Below, piece by piece: positions 42,515-54,248 of a stretch of DNA of 64,000 bases (the stretch's first letter is position 1; each line of letters opens with the position of its first letter). Source of the stretch: Lumbricus rubellus. Lineage: Eukaryota > Annelida > Clitellata > Crassiclitellata > Lumbricidae. The stretch is from contig OX243819.1 in NCBI GenBank assembly GCA_945859605.1, positions 1,822,861 to 1,886,860 of the forward strand. Direction: 5' to 3'. Under the pieces are notes generated by a model. The model did not search any database. It was not told the origin of the DNA and worked only from the letters and a program-made list of their open reading frames with translations. The position numbers and the translations under genes were made by a program.

Positions 42515-43951
42515 TCACATGCGCTGAGAACTACAAATCAGCACAGATTCAAGAAATAAGTCGTCAGGTGGGGAAAAGCGATGGGTAGAACAATGCTCAA
42601 GAAATTCCGTCTCAACTATAAGCATTTCACTGCATATACCACAACCAAAAGGTCTCTCCAGGAACGGATTTGCATCCTCAGGTGATTTGAATTTGTTACT
42701 TTTTAGAAGCGGACGTGTTGCTTCATTGGAATCCAAAAGCATGTTGCACGACAGCGGGTCATTTGGTTTATCCATAACGTTCACATTTTCCAATGCCATG
42801 AATTGAACAGATAGATCAAAAATGGATCCAGTTTTCATTACTTTCACACACTGGGGAAGTATTCCTGGTCTATTTTTTGAAGAACTGCCTTTACGATAAG
42901 GCTTATCGCATTTTTGTTGCCTCTCGTTTGTATGAGATCTTCTGTGTTTTGTTAGACTTCTAAGTCCGATGAATCCTCTTTTACAAATGTCACAAATGAA
43001 CAGTGTTTTGCTAGCATGAGTTATCATGTTTGTTTCCAGACCTTTAGTAAATGATGCCCGATATAACTTACGTTGGTATGGTTTCTCCCCAGAATGGATT
43101 CTCGAGTGCCTTTTTAGACTACTACTTTGAGCAAAAGATCTCTGACATAACTGACATTTGTATTTGTATGGTTTCTCCCCAGTATGGGTTGTCATGTGTG
43201 TTTTCAGATTAATACCTTGAGTAAATGTTTTCTGACATAACTTACATATGTATGGTTTATCCCCAGTGTGGGTTCTCATGTGTATTTTCAGATTGCTACT
43301 TTGAATAAATGATTTCTGACATAACTGACATTTGTAGGGTTCCTCCCCAGTATGGGTTTGCAAATGTATTTTTACGTGACTAACTCTAGAAAATGATCTT
43401 TGACACAACTCACATTTGTATGGTTTCTCCCCAGTATGGGTTCTCTTGTGCACTTTCAGATGACCACTTCCAGTAAATGATTTCTGACATAACTTACATT
43501 GGTAGGGTTTCTCCCCAGTATGGAATCTCATGTGCACTTTCAGATAACCACCGTGAGTAAATGATTTCGGACAAAACTGACATTGGTATGGTTTATCCCC
43601 AGTATGGATTCTCATGTGCCTTTTCAGAGTTCCACCTTGAGTAAATGATTTCTGACATAACTTGCACTGGTATGGTTTCTCCCCAGTATGGGTTCTAATG
43701 TGTGTTTTCAGATTAATACTTAGTGTAAATGATTTATGACATAACTTACATATATATGCTTTCTCCCCAGTATGGGTTCTAATGTGTCTTTCTAGATTAA
43801 TACCTTGAGTAAATGATTTCTGACATAATTTACATTGGAATGGTTTCTCCCCCGTATGAATTCTCATGTGCATTTTCAGATTACAACCTTGAGTGAACAA
43901 TTTCTGACATAACTGACATTTGTAGGGCTCCTTTCCAGCATGGGTTCTCAT
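42515..43951 (-). CDS. C2H2 zinc-finger protein C (11 working fingers plus tail finger)
   Basis: An open frame from ATG 43951 (MRTHAGKEPYKC). Ten canonical fingers; an eleventh that is dead (QRKLYRASF: both Cys replaced, helix shortened); then a canonical twelfth (ICDICKRGFIGLRS) joined to the tail. The linker between fingers 9 and 10 has two extra residues (KPYKYKC). The tail has RKGSSSKNRPGILPQ, NVMDKPNDPLS and the terminal atypical finger [18 protein letters not shown] with SPPDDLF, but ends in an 11-residue extension (ESVLICSSQRM) where A and B stop at DLC. The open frame continues 5' to 44026 without ATG. Function as for the family: nucleic-acid binding inferred, target unknown. Confidence 0.83.
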   Translation of the reverse strand: MRTHAGKEPYKCQLCQKLFTQGCNLKMHMRIHTGEKPFQCKLCQKSFTQGINLERHIRTHTGEKAYICKLCHKSFTLSINLKTHIRTHTGEKPYQCKLCQKSFTQGGTLKRHMRIHTGDKPYQCQFCPKSFTHGGYLKVHMRFHTGEKPYQCKLCQKSFTGSGHLKVHKRTHTGEKPYKCELCQRSFSRVSHVKIHLQTHTGEEPYKCQLCQKSFIQSSNLKIHMRTHTGDKPYICKLCQKTFTQGINLKTHMTTHTGEKPYKYKCQLCQRSFAQSSSLKRHSRIHSGEKPYQRKLYRASFTKGLETNMITHASKTLFICDICKRGFIGLRSLTKHRRSHTNERQQKCDKPYRKGSSSKNRPGILPQCVKVMKTGSIFDLSVQFMALENVNVMDKPNDPLSCNMLLDSNEATRPLLKSNKFKSPEDANPFLERPFGCGICSEMLIVETEFLEHCSTHRFSPPDDLFLESVLICSSQRM

Positions 43952-44640
43952 ACTTCTGTTTTGTGAATATTTATGCTCTTTGGCATTACTGGTATTTGCA
44001 TGGTGTTTCTCCAGGATACTGTTCAATATGCAGCGTCAACCAATATATTTCTCTATACGATATCCAATACAACTGGCAGTTTCATGGTTACGCTGTAGCA
44101 TGCTTCCATATAGGAGCTGCTGGAATTTGATCAACGTCGTGAGATTTCGGTTGAAATTTTTACTTTTTCACCAAAATTGGTTCTTATGAGCTGCCATAAA
44201 TCACCAGCACTTGTTCTATTTGCACGATTAAGACCTTTCTTTGCCAGGAAAATCAAAATGCAAATATGGAAACATCCTCGTTGGCCGATCAATGCTAGTG
44301 AAACTTTTCACATCAGATTTCTCTCAAGAGTCAGTAATAATCCTTTTCGGAATTTTGACAGAAAATAGCTTCACAGAAAACAATAGTCCTATGTGATGAA
44401 ATATTTAAGCCATCCAACTTTTGTAGAATAGGACGCCTTGCCTTGTTGTTCAGGAGCGATACCAACTGAAGAGGAAATTAGTTGATGATACAGTAGTCAA
44501 AGTTCCCGGTGAATATTTCGACTTGATGAAGATCATTTGAGAGCTAGACGTTCTCAAATAACCGTCGTAGTTCGAACGTAATATTGATTTTCATCACGGA
44601 CACGATGAAAATAACTTCAGGCATATACTAAAATAAACCA
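43952..44640 (-). other. Conserved 5' flank of zinc-finger gene C
   Basis: Homologous to the flanks of the other units (TTTCGACTTGATGAAGATCA near 44518, TTTTCGGAATTTTGACAGAA). Ends near 44650, where unrelated sequence starts. Confidence 0.55.
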
Positions 44641-45282
44641 ACATCTCAGTAATAGACAGGGCTGAAAGTGGTTTGAAAAAGTTATCGGGTCTGACTTTGG
44701 CGGACGAGCCCGCCTTTGACCAGTTATTTTTCTGATGACGTTTTTGTAGTCACTTAACCAAAATTATACAAAATCCTACCAGTTGCTCACAATTACTCAT
44801 TGCGACATTATCTCCTTTGACTGCTACATATTCGACATTTTTTTTATTTACAAGCCTTAATTTCTTAAATTCTTGCTGCATAACTGAATGAACCATGCAT
44901 AAACTTGTTATTATATTATGCAGTCATATCTGGTACATTGTTTGTAAAAATAAATTTGATTTTATTGGAAAACATATTCAAAAAGTCAAGACTGAAATCA
45001 TACAAAAAAATCATCAGAAAGTCAATATCGAAGTGCACATCAATAAAAGGATTCGCTTCTCGTCATATTGATTTAATGTGAATCTTGTCATTGTACGTAG
45101 AGCCCTTTAACACCATACAAAAATAAAATGGTACATGCCTGATGCGCAAAACAGTTTGGAGTCAAAGTGATACCCAGCAAAAATATGTCAGTATGTATCA
45201 TAGGTCCACAATGAAATTTATTTTTTAGATATAGTTTTGGTGTAAATCCTCAACCTTCAACCACATGTGCTGTAACTACATG
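44641..45282. other. Spacer between units C and D
   Basis: 44660-44960 is not shared with other units and has a CAGGGCTGAAAGTGG transposon-like start, with no right end found. 45000-45282 is the degenerate 3' flank of gene D (CCCAGCAAAAATATGTCAGT). Confidence 0.45.
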
Positions 45283-46589
45283 TCAACAAAGGTCAATAGG
45301 CCTAAATAATTTGTCAGGTGGAGAAAAGCGATGGTAAGAACAATGCTCAAGAAATTCCTTCTCAATTTCAAGCATTTCATTGCATATACCACATCCAAAA
45401 GATCTGTCCATGTACAGCTTTGCATCCTCACGTGATTTGACTTTCTTACTTTTTAGAATGGGATTTGTTGCTTCATTGATATCCGAATGCACGTCATTTG
45501 GTTCATCCATAACGTCTCCGCTACATAGGTCTAATGCTATTAATTCGACATATAGGTTGTCAATGGATTCACTTTTCATTATTTCGACACCCTGGGGATG
45601 TATTCGTGGCTGCTTGGTTGACGAACCGCCTTTACGAACTGGCATATCGCATGTGTGCTGCATCTCGTTCCTATGCGATCCCCGGTGACTCGTCAGAGTT
45701 CCAAGTTGGATGAATCCTCTTTTAGAAATTTCACATATGAACGGCTTTTCGCTAGCATGAGTTCTCAAGTGAGTTTCCAGAGCACCACCTTCAGTAATTG
45801 AAAACTGGCATTTGTAAGTGTATGGCTCATCATGTGCATTTTCAGATGACCACCTTGAGTAAATGATTTCTGACATAACTTACATTGGTATGGTTTCTCC
45901 CCAGTATGGGTTCTCATGTGGATTTGCAGTTGACCACCTTGAGTAAATGATTTCTGACATAACATACATTTGTATGGTTTCTCCCCAGTATGCATTCTCA
46001 TATGTATTTTCAGATCACCACCATTAGCAAATGATGCCTGACATAACTGACATGGGTATGGTTTCTCCCCAGTATGCATTCTCATGTGCATTTTCAGATA
46101 ACCATCCTTAGCAAATAATTTATGACATAACTTGCATGGGTATGATTTCTCCCCAGTATGGATTCTCATGTGAGTTTTCAGATTACTACCTTGAGTAAAT
46201 GATTTCTGACATAACTTACATTTGTATGGCTTCTCCCCAGTGTGGATTCTCATATGCGTTTTCAGATCACCACCTGTAGTAAATGATGTATGACATAACT
46301 TACATTTGTATGGTTTCTCTCCAGTATGGGTTCTCAAATGTGTCCTTAAGGTACTACCTTGAGTAAATGATTTCTGACATAACTGACATTTGTATGGTTT
46401 CTCCCCAGTATGGGATCTCATGTGTATATCAAGGCAATCTCTTCTAGTAAATGATTCGTGACACAAATGACATGTGTATGTTTTCTCCCGAGTATGGATT
46501 CTCATGTGCCTTTTCCAAGCACTACCTTGAGTATATGATTTCTGACAAAACTGACATTCGTAGGGTTTCTTTCCAGCATCGGTTGTCAT
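45283..46589 (-). pseudogene. C2H2 zinc-finger gene D, frameshifted (9 fingers, tail out of frame)
   Basis: 46589-45765 is an open frame from ATG (MTTDAGKKPYEC) with nine fingers that keep Cys2His2, but it then reads into 25 foreign residues and stops. The family sequence resumes in another frame (45850-45283): a finger with deleted second Cys (KCQFSITEGG), a last finger with Cys to Ser (ICEISKRGF), and a complete tail with the atypical finger [18 protein letters not shown]. The junction at about 45800-45835 has lost part of a linker and part of a finger. Either a pseudogene or a gene for a nine-finger protein without tail. Confidence 0.8.
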
Positions 46590-47690
46590 GCTTGCGTTTT
46601 TATGAATAATTAGAGCAAATGATCTTTGACATTGCTAGTACTTGCATAGTGTTTCACCACTTTAGTGTTCCATATGCACCATCAACGAATGTATTTCAGT
46701 ATATATGATTTCGCATGCAACTGTCATTTGCATGGTTATACTATATTATGTTTCCTCATACGAGTTGCTGGAATTTTCACCTGGGTCTAAGATTTCTGAT
46801 GAAATTCATGCTTTTTCACCAAAATTGGCTCTTATGAGCTGTCATCACGAATCACCAAAAAAATTGTACTATTTTCTTGCAATAATTGCATTTGCAGAAT
46901 TAAGACTTTTCTGTACCATGGGTGATTTCCATTTGAAAGCAGCACGCTTGTGTAGAAAGGTTCTCTTTGGTCGATCAATGCGAGTGAAACTTTTAGCATC
47001 TTTCAAGTCTCAATAACATATAATTCTTTTGGAATTTTGTCACTGACTAGTCCCACTGAAAGCAATTGTCTTTGTGATGAAATCATTAAGCCATGCAACT
47101 TCTGCAGAATATAACTACCTTGCCTTGTTATTCAGAAGCCATATGAAATGAAGAGGAAATTATTTGATGATACAGTACTAGTTAAAGTTCCTGGTGAATA
47201 TTTCGACTTGATGAAGATCATTGAGAGCTAGGCATTCTCAAATAACTGTAATAAGTTCCAACATAATGTTGATTTTAATCATGCAATTGATAAAAAGAAC
47301 TTTAGGCACCTATTAAAATGAAGCAACATCTCAGTAATAGAATTGTTTCAAAACAAAAAAACCTTAATTAATCCTCATAACGTATTAAAGTCCGAATGAT
47401 TTCCATTCCAGTTCAATTGATCCAATCTGCAAAGGGCTCACAATTTCACCCTCCCTATAAAGCACCGATGAACTTTATCCCATGAATGTTATATAAAAAC
47501 ATGTACTAAGAAACTTAACCATAGGTATTAAGTAAACATTGCCTGTCTCTGAATGTGTGTTTTGTCGCTGTCAAGACGCCCTTGTAGCAGCATGGCTGTG
47601 TTACGGCGCCATAGGAATTGTCATTGTTATTATCATTATTATTATTAATTATTATTATAGTGTCAATGTTGTTATTGTACTGGTACACCT
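46590..47690 (-). other. Conserved 5' flank of zinc-finger gene D
   Basis: Begins with relic finger code (CQRSFALIIHKNAS ahead of the ATG). Shares the blocks GATGAAGATCATTGAGAGCT (about 47211) and ATGAAGCAACATCTCAGTAA with units B and E; nearly identical to 53340-53470 over 130 bp, so D and E flanks are recent relatives. Confidence 0.6.
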
Positions 47691-47692
47691 GG

Positions 47693-48110
47693 TGTCATGA
47701 CAACTGGTCTAAAGACAATCCATCTACCGACAACTGGCATACAGACAACTGATCCAGCGCTTGAGAAATGGAAACTGGATGAACGTGTTTTTTTACAGGT
47801 GACTTGGGGGTTGGATTGATGAAAAACGCAAGAGAAATGGAATCTGGATGACGGTTCTTTTACAGGTGAATAAGAAGCTGAATTGACGAAAATAACACAT
47901 GAGAAATAAAAGCTGGATGAAGGTATTTCTAGATCTGAAATAGAAGCTGGATTGATGAAAAATGCTTTTAAGTAATGGAAGATGGACGAGGGTATTTTTG
48001 TCTGAAATAGAAGCTGGATTGACGAAAATAACGAGCCAGAAATAGAAGCTTAATGAAGGTATTTTAAAATCTGAAGTAGAATCTGAAGGATGAATTCCAT
48101 GCACAGAACT
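47693..48110. mobile_element. TU/FB-like foldback element, right end lost
   Basis: Left end GGTGTCATGACAACTGG with four 16-bp units, then inner modules (AAGCTGGATTGATGAAAAA). No right outer repeats; the sequence runs into the unit's outer flank near 48110, so the right end was deleted. Confidence 0.7.
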
Positions 48111-48543
48111 CAACCAATCAGCTCACCTTAAGACAATTTTATTTGGCCAATGTGGAAATGTTGGAAGTGCTACTCTTTAAGAAGCACTATACAATTTCTT
48201 GCAACGAATGACTAATTTAACTAGGCTTGTCATTAAAGTAGAATTTCGCCATGGTCTAATTTAAGCATAAGCACCTGTATTGTTGTCTTACTGGAGGTGA
48301 ATGTGTACATGTATTTTAGCGTCGTAAATGATTCACTCGTTGCAGCGTTGTTATTTTTTAATCAATCTAACTTCTAGTTTGGCGAGAACCCTTTGCATCG
48401 ATCCAGCTTCTGTTTAGGCAAGAACTTGTTTGATCGATCCCACTTTTATTTTGTCAGAAAATATTTTTTATCAACTTCTGTTTAATTTAAAATTATTGTT
48501 AATCATTCCAGCTTCCATTTCAGCAAGATTGTTTTCATTAACC
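48111..48543. other. Outer flank of unit D plus inverted modules
   Basis: 48130-48260 matches 54430-54600 (LINE-type tail and CATTAAAGTAGAATTT). 48355-48535 has modules on the opposite strand (ATCGATCCAGCTTCTG). No gene. Confidence 0.5.
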
Positions 48544-48826
48544 AGTAATCCCGAAGACTGGCTGCCCGTACTCCAAACAATATTTATTATGGCTGCAATA
48601 AAAATAGAACGCAAGGACCTATGGCGTAGCTACCTAGTCTTTGAAGAGATTCCATTTCTATCTAGTGACGACATAATTATAGCTTCAAAAGCGATCGGTT
48701 CGTTTACAAAGCGCAGGTTTATTTACTTTCCAACTGTCATACAATACATATGCTGCGTTCTATTTTTATTGCAATCGTTGGCAGCCATATTGTTTGGAGT
48801 ACGGGCAGCCAGTCTTCGGGATTACC
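48544..48826. mobile_element. 283-bp hairpin element with 8-bp TSD
   Basis: Inverted arms of about 75 bp starting GTAATCCCGAAGACTGGC and including CCAAACAATATGGCTGC. Exact 8-bp duplication CATTAACC at 48536-48543 and 48827-48834. The ACTCCAAACAATATGGCTGC part also occurs at 54990-55020 and inverted at 56175-56215. An open frame across it is not a gene. Confidence 0.8.
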
Positions 48827-48999
48827 CATTAACCCCTCTTCTAATTCAATGGATATTACTTTCATCAATTCGTCTTCTATTTTATAAAGAATTCTTTTCG
48901 TCAGTCTTACTTGCACTCGACTAATGCTTAAACCCATGCAAGGGGGGCATTGGATCAGCGTTCTCGTCGCGCCCCCCGTCAGTACCCAGTAGTGATTAT

Positions 49000-49190
49000 A
49001 TCGCACACTGAGGGAAGCCAATGATCCTTCCAGCAGGACCGAATCCACATTTCAGTATGGATCCCGGTCACACGCCGGAAACAGACCTCGGCAGGCAGGA
49101 GCCCGATGACTTCCAAGCCATAGGGCCAGCATTTCGAGTTTTGCAACTCAATGTCGAGGGCCTGTCAGCAGCTAAGATATTTTTTTCTGC
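49000..49190 (+). pseudogene. Non-LTR retrotransposon endonuclease N-terminus, 3'-truncated
   Basis: An open frame with FRVLQLNVEGLSAAK, the characteristic first strand of the APE-type endonuclease, preceded by a Pro/Asp-rich leader (MILPAGPNPHFSMDPG). Broken after about 15 codons of the domain. Unlike usual 5' truncation, this fragment keeps the start and has lost everything after it. Confidence 0.65.
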
Positions 49191-49289
49191 AAAAGCTAAA
49201 TAAATAAAATGGCGAATAATTTACGACGCTAAACTACACGTTCACCAACAAATTATTAATCCGACTTCTATTTAGCTTTCATTCTTTCA

Positions 49290-49640
49290 GTTAATCCAGC
49301 TTGGAGACGGCCGTCGTTAAAACCCATGGATGCGATAACGAATAATTAAATTCGCTAAAACGATAGCTATCGAATGTTAATATAATTAAATTCGGTGTAA
49401 ACATGTTAGCGGACATGTTTACACCGAACATAATTATAGGTAACACAGATATATAAATTAAGAACTGACCACTAGTCGTACAAACAAAATGTGTTAAACG
49501 AAAAACCGGACTTTCTTTTCCATCTGTACAAAATGGCGAGTGATTCCATCAGTGCAGGTTGACAATAGAAGCTGGATTGTTAAAGTTCTCGCATGCCACC
49601 TAGTGAATATTTGAGATTCTAATTTTTACATGATCTTTGA
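49290..49640. other. Dispersed duplicated segment with CAAAATGGCGAGTGATT (copy 2)
   Basis: Matches 19807-20080 and 56930-57260. Contains a GACATGTTTACACCGAA inversion around 49400. No gene. Confidence 0.5.
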
Positions 49641-50657
49641 TAAGACGGTGACAATTAATCGTTCTGTACACTCAAACACTAATATAATAGATTGCCGTGT
49701 TATCAAGAGCTTTTAAGAAATTTCCAGAACTCCACAACCTCTTCATTCCCTTCCGGATGTCAATGGTGAATTAGCTTACTATCCTTCCGACTTTACACAG
49801 CGCTTGTGAATAAGATGGTGCCATGCACTTGTCTTTCGAGTGGCGCTCTATAAGCTTGGAGAATACGATTTCTCCCAATCGGATGACAATAACCTTTTCA
49901 AAACTATTTCTAGCTGCGCAAAAATGCTTACACAACTGCACGTTTTATCAAGACCTGCTCGCTAGAAGTGGCCTGGTGCAAGGCTATCCTATCAATTGAG
50001 GAAAAAAATCTGTCACCATGCTGGCGGAGTTTGGTTTTAGTTCTTGGAGGGGGGCTGAAAATAACTTCGACTGCGTGGCTGAGACTTTGGTCCAGAACGG
50101 GGCGCGTTTTTATGTCTAACAGTTAGTTAAACAGATTGACGAAAACAACTTTTGTGAAATGGAAGCTAAATGAAGGTTCTTGGTAGGTGAAATGGAAGCT
50201 GGATGAAGGTTTTTATTAGCCAGGTTATGATATCTGTGGCGCAAATTTCATTTTAAATTGTGAAATAAAAGTGCTCAGTTTTACTAATACAATAGCTTTT
50301 TTGCAAAAGGCATAGAAGCACGCGCAATGTACGAATGGAGTTTTTTTATTCTCTGGCAAATGCAGTAAAGTTACAACACAATAGTAAAATACAAATAATC
50401 AGAAGTTCAACCATCACAGTGCACACCAATAAGAAGATTCAATTATCCTTATTTTTGCACATAATGTAAATTATCTAGTCCTTATAAGTACTGCAATATC
50501 TTTACACAAATTCTGCAAATGTTTGATGAAAAACAATTTTGCAGTTCAAATGTTACCCAGCATACATGTCAGCAGGCAGCTTAGGTCAAAAATACAATTT
50601 ACTATTTAGATGCTTGTCAATTTTTAACCTTCAATCACAAGCGCTGAGAACTACAAA
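49641..50657. other. Spacer and 3' flank of zinc-finger gene E
   Basis: 49641-50110 shows nothing I recognise. 50130-50215 has two modules (GAAATGGAAGCTGGATGAAG). 50250-50657 is the conserved family 3' flank. Confidence 0.5.
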
Positions 50658-52652
50658 TCAGCACAAGTCAAGAAATAAGTCCTCAGATGGGGAAAAGCGA
50701 TGGGTAGAACAATGCTCAAGAAATTCTTTCTCAACTTTAAGCATTTCACTGCATATACCACATCCAAAACGTCTTTCCAGGTACGGTTTTGCATCCTCGG
50801 GAGATTTCATTTTGTTAGTTTTAAGAAGTGGACTTGTTGCTTCAATGGGATTCAAATGAATGTTCCACGAGAGCCGGTCATTTGGTTTATCCATAGCGTC
50901 TACACCACGTACGCCTAATGTTGTGAATTTAACAGATAGCTCACCAAAGGATTCACTTTTCATTTTTTCGACAACAGTTGGTTGCTTAGTTGAAGAACTG
51001 CCTTTACGATATGGCTTATCGCATGAGTGTTGCCTCTCGTTCGTATGAGATCCAATGTGTTTCTTTAGACTTAAACGTCTGATGAATCCTCTTTTACAAA
51101 TCTCACAAATGAACAGTTTTTCGCTAGTATGAGTTCTCGTGTGCGTTTTCAGATCTGCATGTTGGGTAAATGATTTCTGGCATAACTTACATTTGTGTGG
51201 TTTCTCCCCAGTATGGGTTCTCAAATGTGTTCTTAAGTGCTGACCTTGAGTAAATGATGCCTGACATAGCTGACATTTGTATGGTTTCTCTCCAGTATGG
51301 ATTCTCATGTGCACTTTCAGATCACCACCATTAGAAAATGATTTCTGACAGTACTTACATTTGTGTGGTTTCTCCCCAGTATGGATTCTCAAATGTGTTC
51401 TTGAGTGACTACCTGCAGTAAATGATTTCTGACACAACTGACATTTATATGGTTTCTCCTCAGTATGGGCTTTCATATGTGCTCTCAAGTAACTACATGA
51501 AGCAAATGATTTCTGACATAACTGACATTTATATGGCTTCACCCCAGAATGGGTTCTCAAATGTGTTCTTAATTGCTGACCTTGAGTAAATGATGCCTGA
51601 CATACCTTACATCGGTATGGTTTCTCCCCAGAATGGATTCTCACGTGTTTTAAGGTAACTACTTCGAGTAAATGATTTCTGACATAGCTGACATTTGTAT
51701 GGCTTCTCGCCAGTATGGATTCTCATGTGCACTTTCAGATCACCACCACTAGAAAATGATTTCTGACAAAACTTACATTGGTGTGGTTTCTCCCCAGTAT
51801 GGATTCTCATATGTGCTATCAAGTAACTACCTGAAGTAAAAGATTTCTGACATAACTGACATTTATATGGTTTCTCCCCAGTATGGATTCTCATATATGC
51901 ACTTTCAGTTCACCACCTTGAGTAAATGATTTCTGACATAACTTACATTTGTATGGTTTCTCCCCGGTATGGATTCTCATATGCGTTTTCAGAACACCAC
52001 CTTGAGTAAACGATTTCTGACATAAGTAACATTTGTATGGTTTCTCCCCAGAATGGATTCTCAGATGTGTTTTCAGAGTATCACCTCTAATAAATGATTT
52101 CTGACATACATTACATTTGTATGGTTTTTCCCCAGTATGGATTGTCAAATGTGTTCTAAAGCCTCTAACGCTAGTAAATGATGTCGGACACAACTGACAT
52201 TTGTATGGTTTCTCCCCAGTATGGATTTTCATGTGCACTTTAAGATTATCACTTCTAGAAAATGATTTCTGACACAACGGACATTTGAATGGTTTCTCCC
52301 CGGTATGGCTTCTCAAATGTGTTCTTAAGTAACTACCGCTAGTAAATGACGTCTGACATAACTGACATTTGTATGGTTTCTCCCCAGTATGAATTCTCAA
52401 ATGTGTTCTTAAGTCACTACCGCTAGTAAATGATGTCGGACATAACTGACATTTGTATGGTTTCTCACCAGTATGGATTTGCATGTGCACTTTAAGATTA
52501 TCACTTCTAGAAAATGATTTTTGACACAACTGACATTTGTATGGTTTCTCCCCAGTATGGATTCTCAAATGTGTTCTTAAGCGAGTAACTCTGGTAAACG
52601 ATTTCTGACATAGCTGACATTTGTATGGTTTCTCTCCAGTATGGGTTCTCAT
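50658..52652 (-). pseudogene. C2H2 zinc-finger gene E, two dinucleotide frameshifts (19 fingers plus tail)
   Basis: Starts at ATG 52652 ([12 protein letters not shown]). Nine fingers are followed by a stop at about 51891, caused by an extra AT (TCATATATGCAC where paralogs have TCATATGCAC). Fingers 10-12 continue in the shifted frame to about 51645, where two bases are missing in the linker (TCTCACGTGTTTTAAG). Fingers 13-19 and the full tail, with atypical finger [18 protein letters not shown], are back in the first frame to 50658. All 19 fingers except the damaged twelfth keep their ligands. As written, the product would be a nine-finger protein; either a very recent pseudogene or assembly error in dinucleotide runs. 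Confidence 0.82.
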
Positions 52653-53609
52653 GCTTGCACTTTTATGAATATTTAGAGTAAATGATCTTTGAAATTGCTG
52701 CTACTTGCATGGGGTTTCTCCAGTATAGTGTTCCATGTACACCGTCAACAAATGTTTCTGTATATGATGTTTCAATATAACCGGCATTTACATGGTTACA
52801 CTTTGCTGTATGTTTCCTCAAAGGAGTTGCCGAGATTTCACATGGGTCCTAAGATTTCTGATGCAATTGATGCTTTTTCTCCAAAATTCGTTCTTATGAG
52901 CTGTCATGAATCACCAGGAGATGCACTATTTTCTTCCAATAATACCAGAGTTTTCTTTGCGTAATTTAAATTGCTGGCTTAAGATATCTTTCAGCATGGG
53001 GATTTCCATGTGAAAACAACACGCATGTGTAACAATGTTCTCTTTGGCCGTTCAATGCAAATTAAACTTTTGACATCTTTCAAGTTTCAATAATATTTAA
53101 TTCTCTTTGGAATTTTGTGAATGACTAGTCCCACAGAAAGCAATAATTGTCTTTGTGATGAAATCATTAAGCCATGCAACTTCTGCAGAATAGAACTCGT
53201 TATTCAGAAGCCATGTGAACTGAAGAGGAAATTATTTGATGATGCATAGTCAAAGTTTCTGTTGAATATTTCGACTTGATGAAGATCATTGAGAGCTATT
53301 CATTCCAAGGTATTTGTCATAAGTTCCAATATAATGTTGATTTTAATCATGCAATTGATAAAAAGAACTTTAGGCACCTATTAAAATGAAGCAACATCTC
53401 AGTAATAGAATTGTTTCAAAACAAAAAACCCTTAATTAATCCTCATAACGTATTAAAGTCCGAATGATTTCCATTCCAGTTCAATTGATCCATTCTGCAA
53501 AATGCTCACAATTTCACCCTCTCCTATAAAGACTCGATGAACTTAAACCCATGAATGTTATGAGCAAAAAAACTTAACCATAGATGCTAAGCAGACTGCT
53601 ACTGTCAAT
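52653..53609 (-). other. Conserved 5' flank of zinc-finger gene E
   Basis: Relic finger code ([14 protein letters not shown]) directly before the ATG, then the family flank (TTCGACTTGATGAAGATCAT near 53272, CTCCTATAAAGACTCGATGA near 53521). 53340-53470 is almost identical to 47280-47420. Confidence 0.6.
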
Positions 53610-53618
53610 GTCGTTAAT

Positions 53619-54248
53619 GGTTCGACGACAACTCGTCTACCGACAACTCGTCTACCGACAATTCGTCTACCGACAACTCATCTCCGGACAATTGGTCTAA
53701 CGACAACTGGTGTACAGACGAATAGTATTGATGAAATAGAAGCTGGATTTACGAAAATGGGTTTTTAGCGTAAATGGAAGCTGGATTGATGATTTACATT
53801 CATGTATTCCAGCATGCACCCATTTCTGCTTAAAATCTAAAAATACCTTCATCCAGCTTCTATTTCTCGCCTGTTATTTTAGTCAATCCAGCTTCTATTT
53901 CAAATATAAAAATACCCTCATCCGGCTTCTATTACTTAAGCGGTTTTCTTATCAATCCAGCTTCTATTTGAGATCTAGAAATACCTTCATCCAGCTTTTA
54001 TTTATCATTCGTTATTTTCTTCAATCCAGCTTTTATTTCACATGTAAAAGAACCATCATCCAGATTCCATTTCTCTTGCGTTTTTTCAGCAATTCAACCT
54101 CCACGTCTTCTCTAAAACTGTCATCCAGCTTCCATTTCTGAAGCGCTGGATCAGTTGTCAGTAGACCAGTTGTCGTTAGACGAATTGTCCAGAGACCACT
54201 TGTTGGTGGACGAGTTGTCGGTAGAAGTAGACAAGTTGTCGTGACATT
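53619..54248. mobile_element. TU/FB-like foldback element (iii)
   Basis: 630 bp. Left end GGTTCGACGACAACTCG, right end GTTGTCGTGACATT, five 16-bp units at each end, inner arms of TAGAAGCTGGAT modules. Exact 9-bp duplication GTCGTTAAT at 53610-53618 and 54249-54257. Interior very close to element (ii). Confidence 0.9.

Noticed and set aside
48430..48924. 164-codon plus frame with hydrophobic C-terminus
   Set aside because: Runs across modules and the 283-bp hairpin element; the hydrophobic part is AT-rich repeat. No family recognised.
50031..50200. Possible exon near 50040
   Set aside because: No splice sites or reading frame of useful length could be supported.
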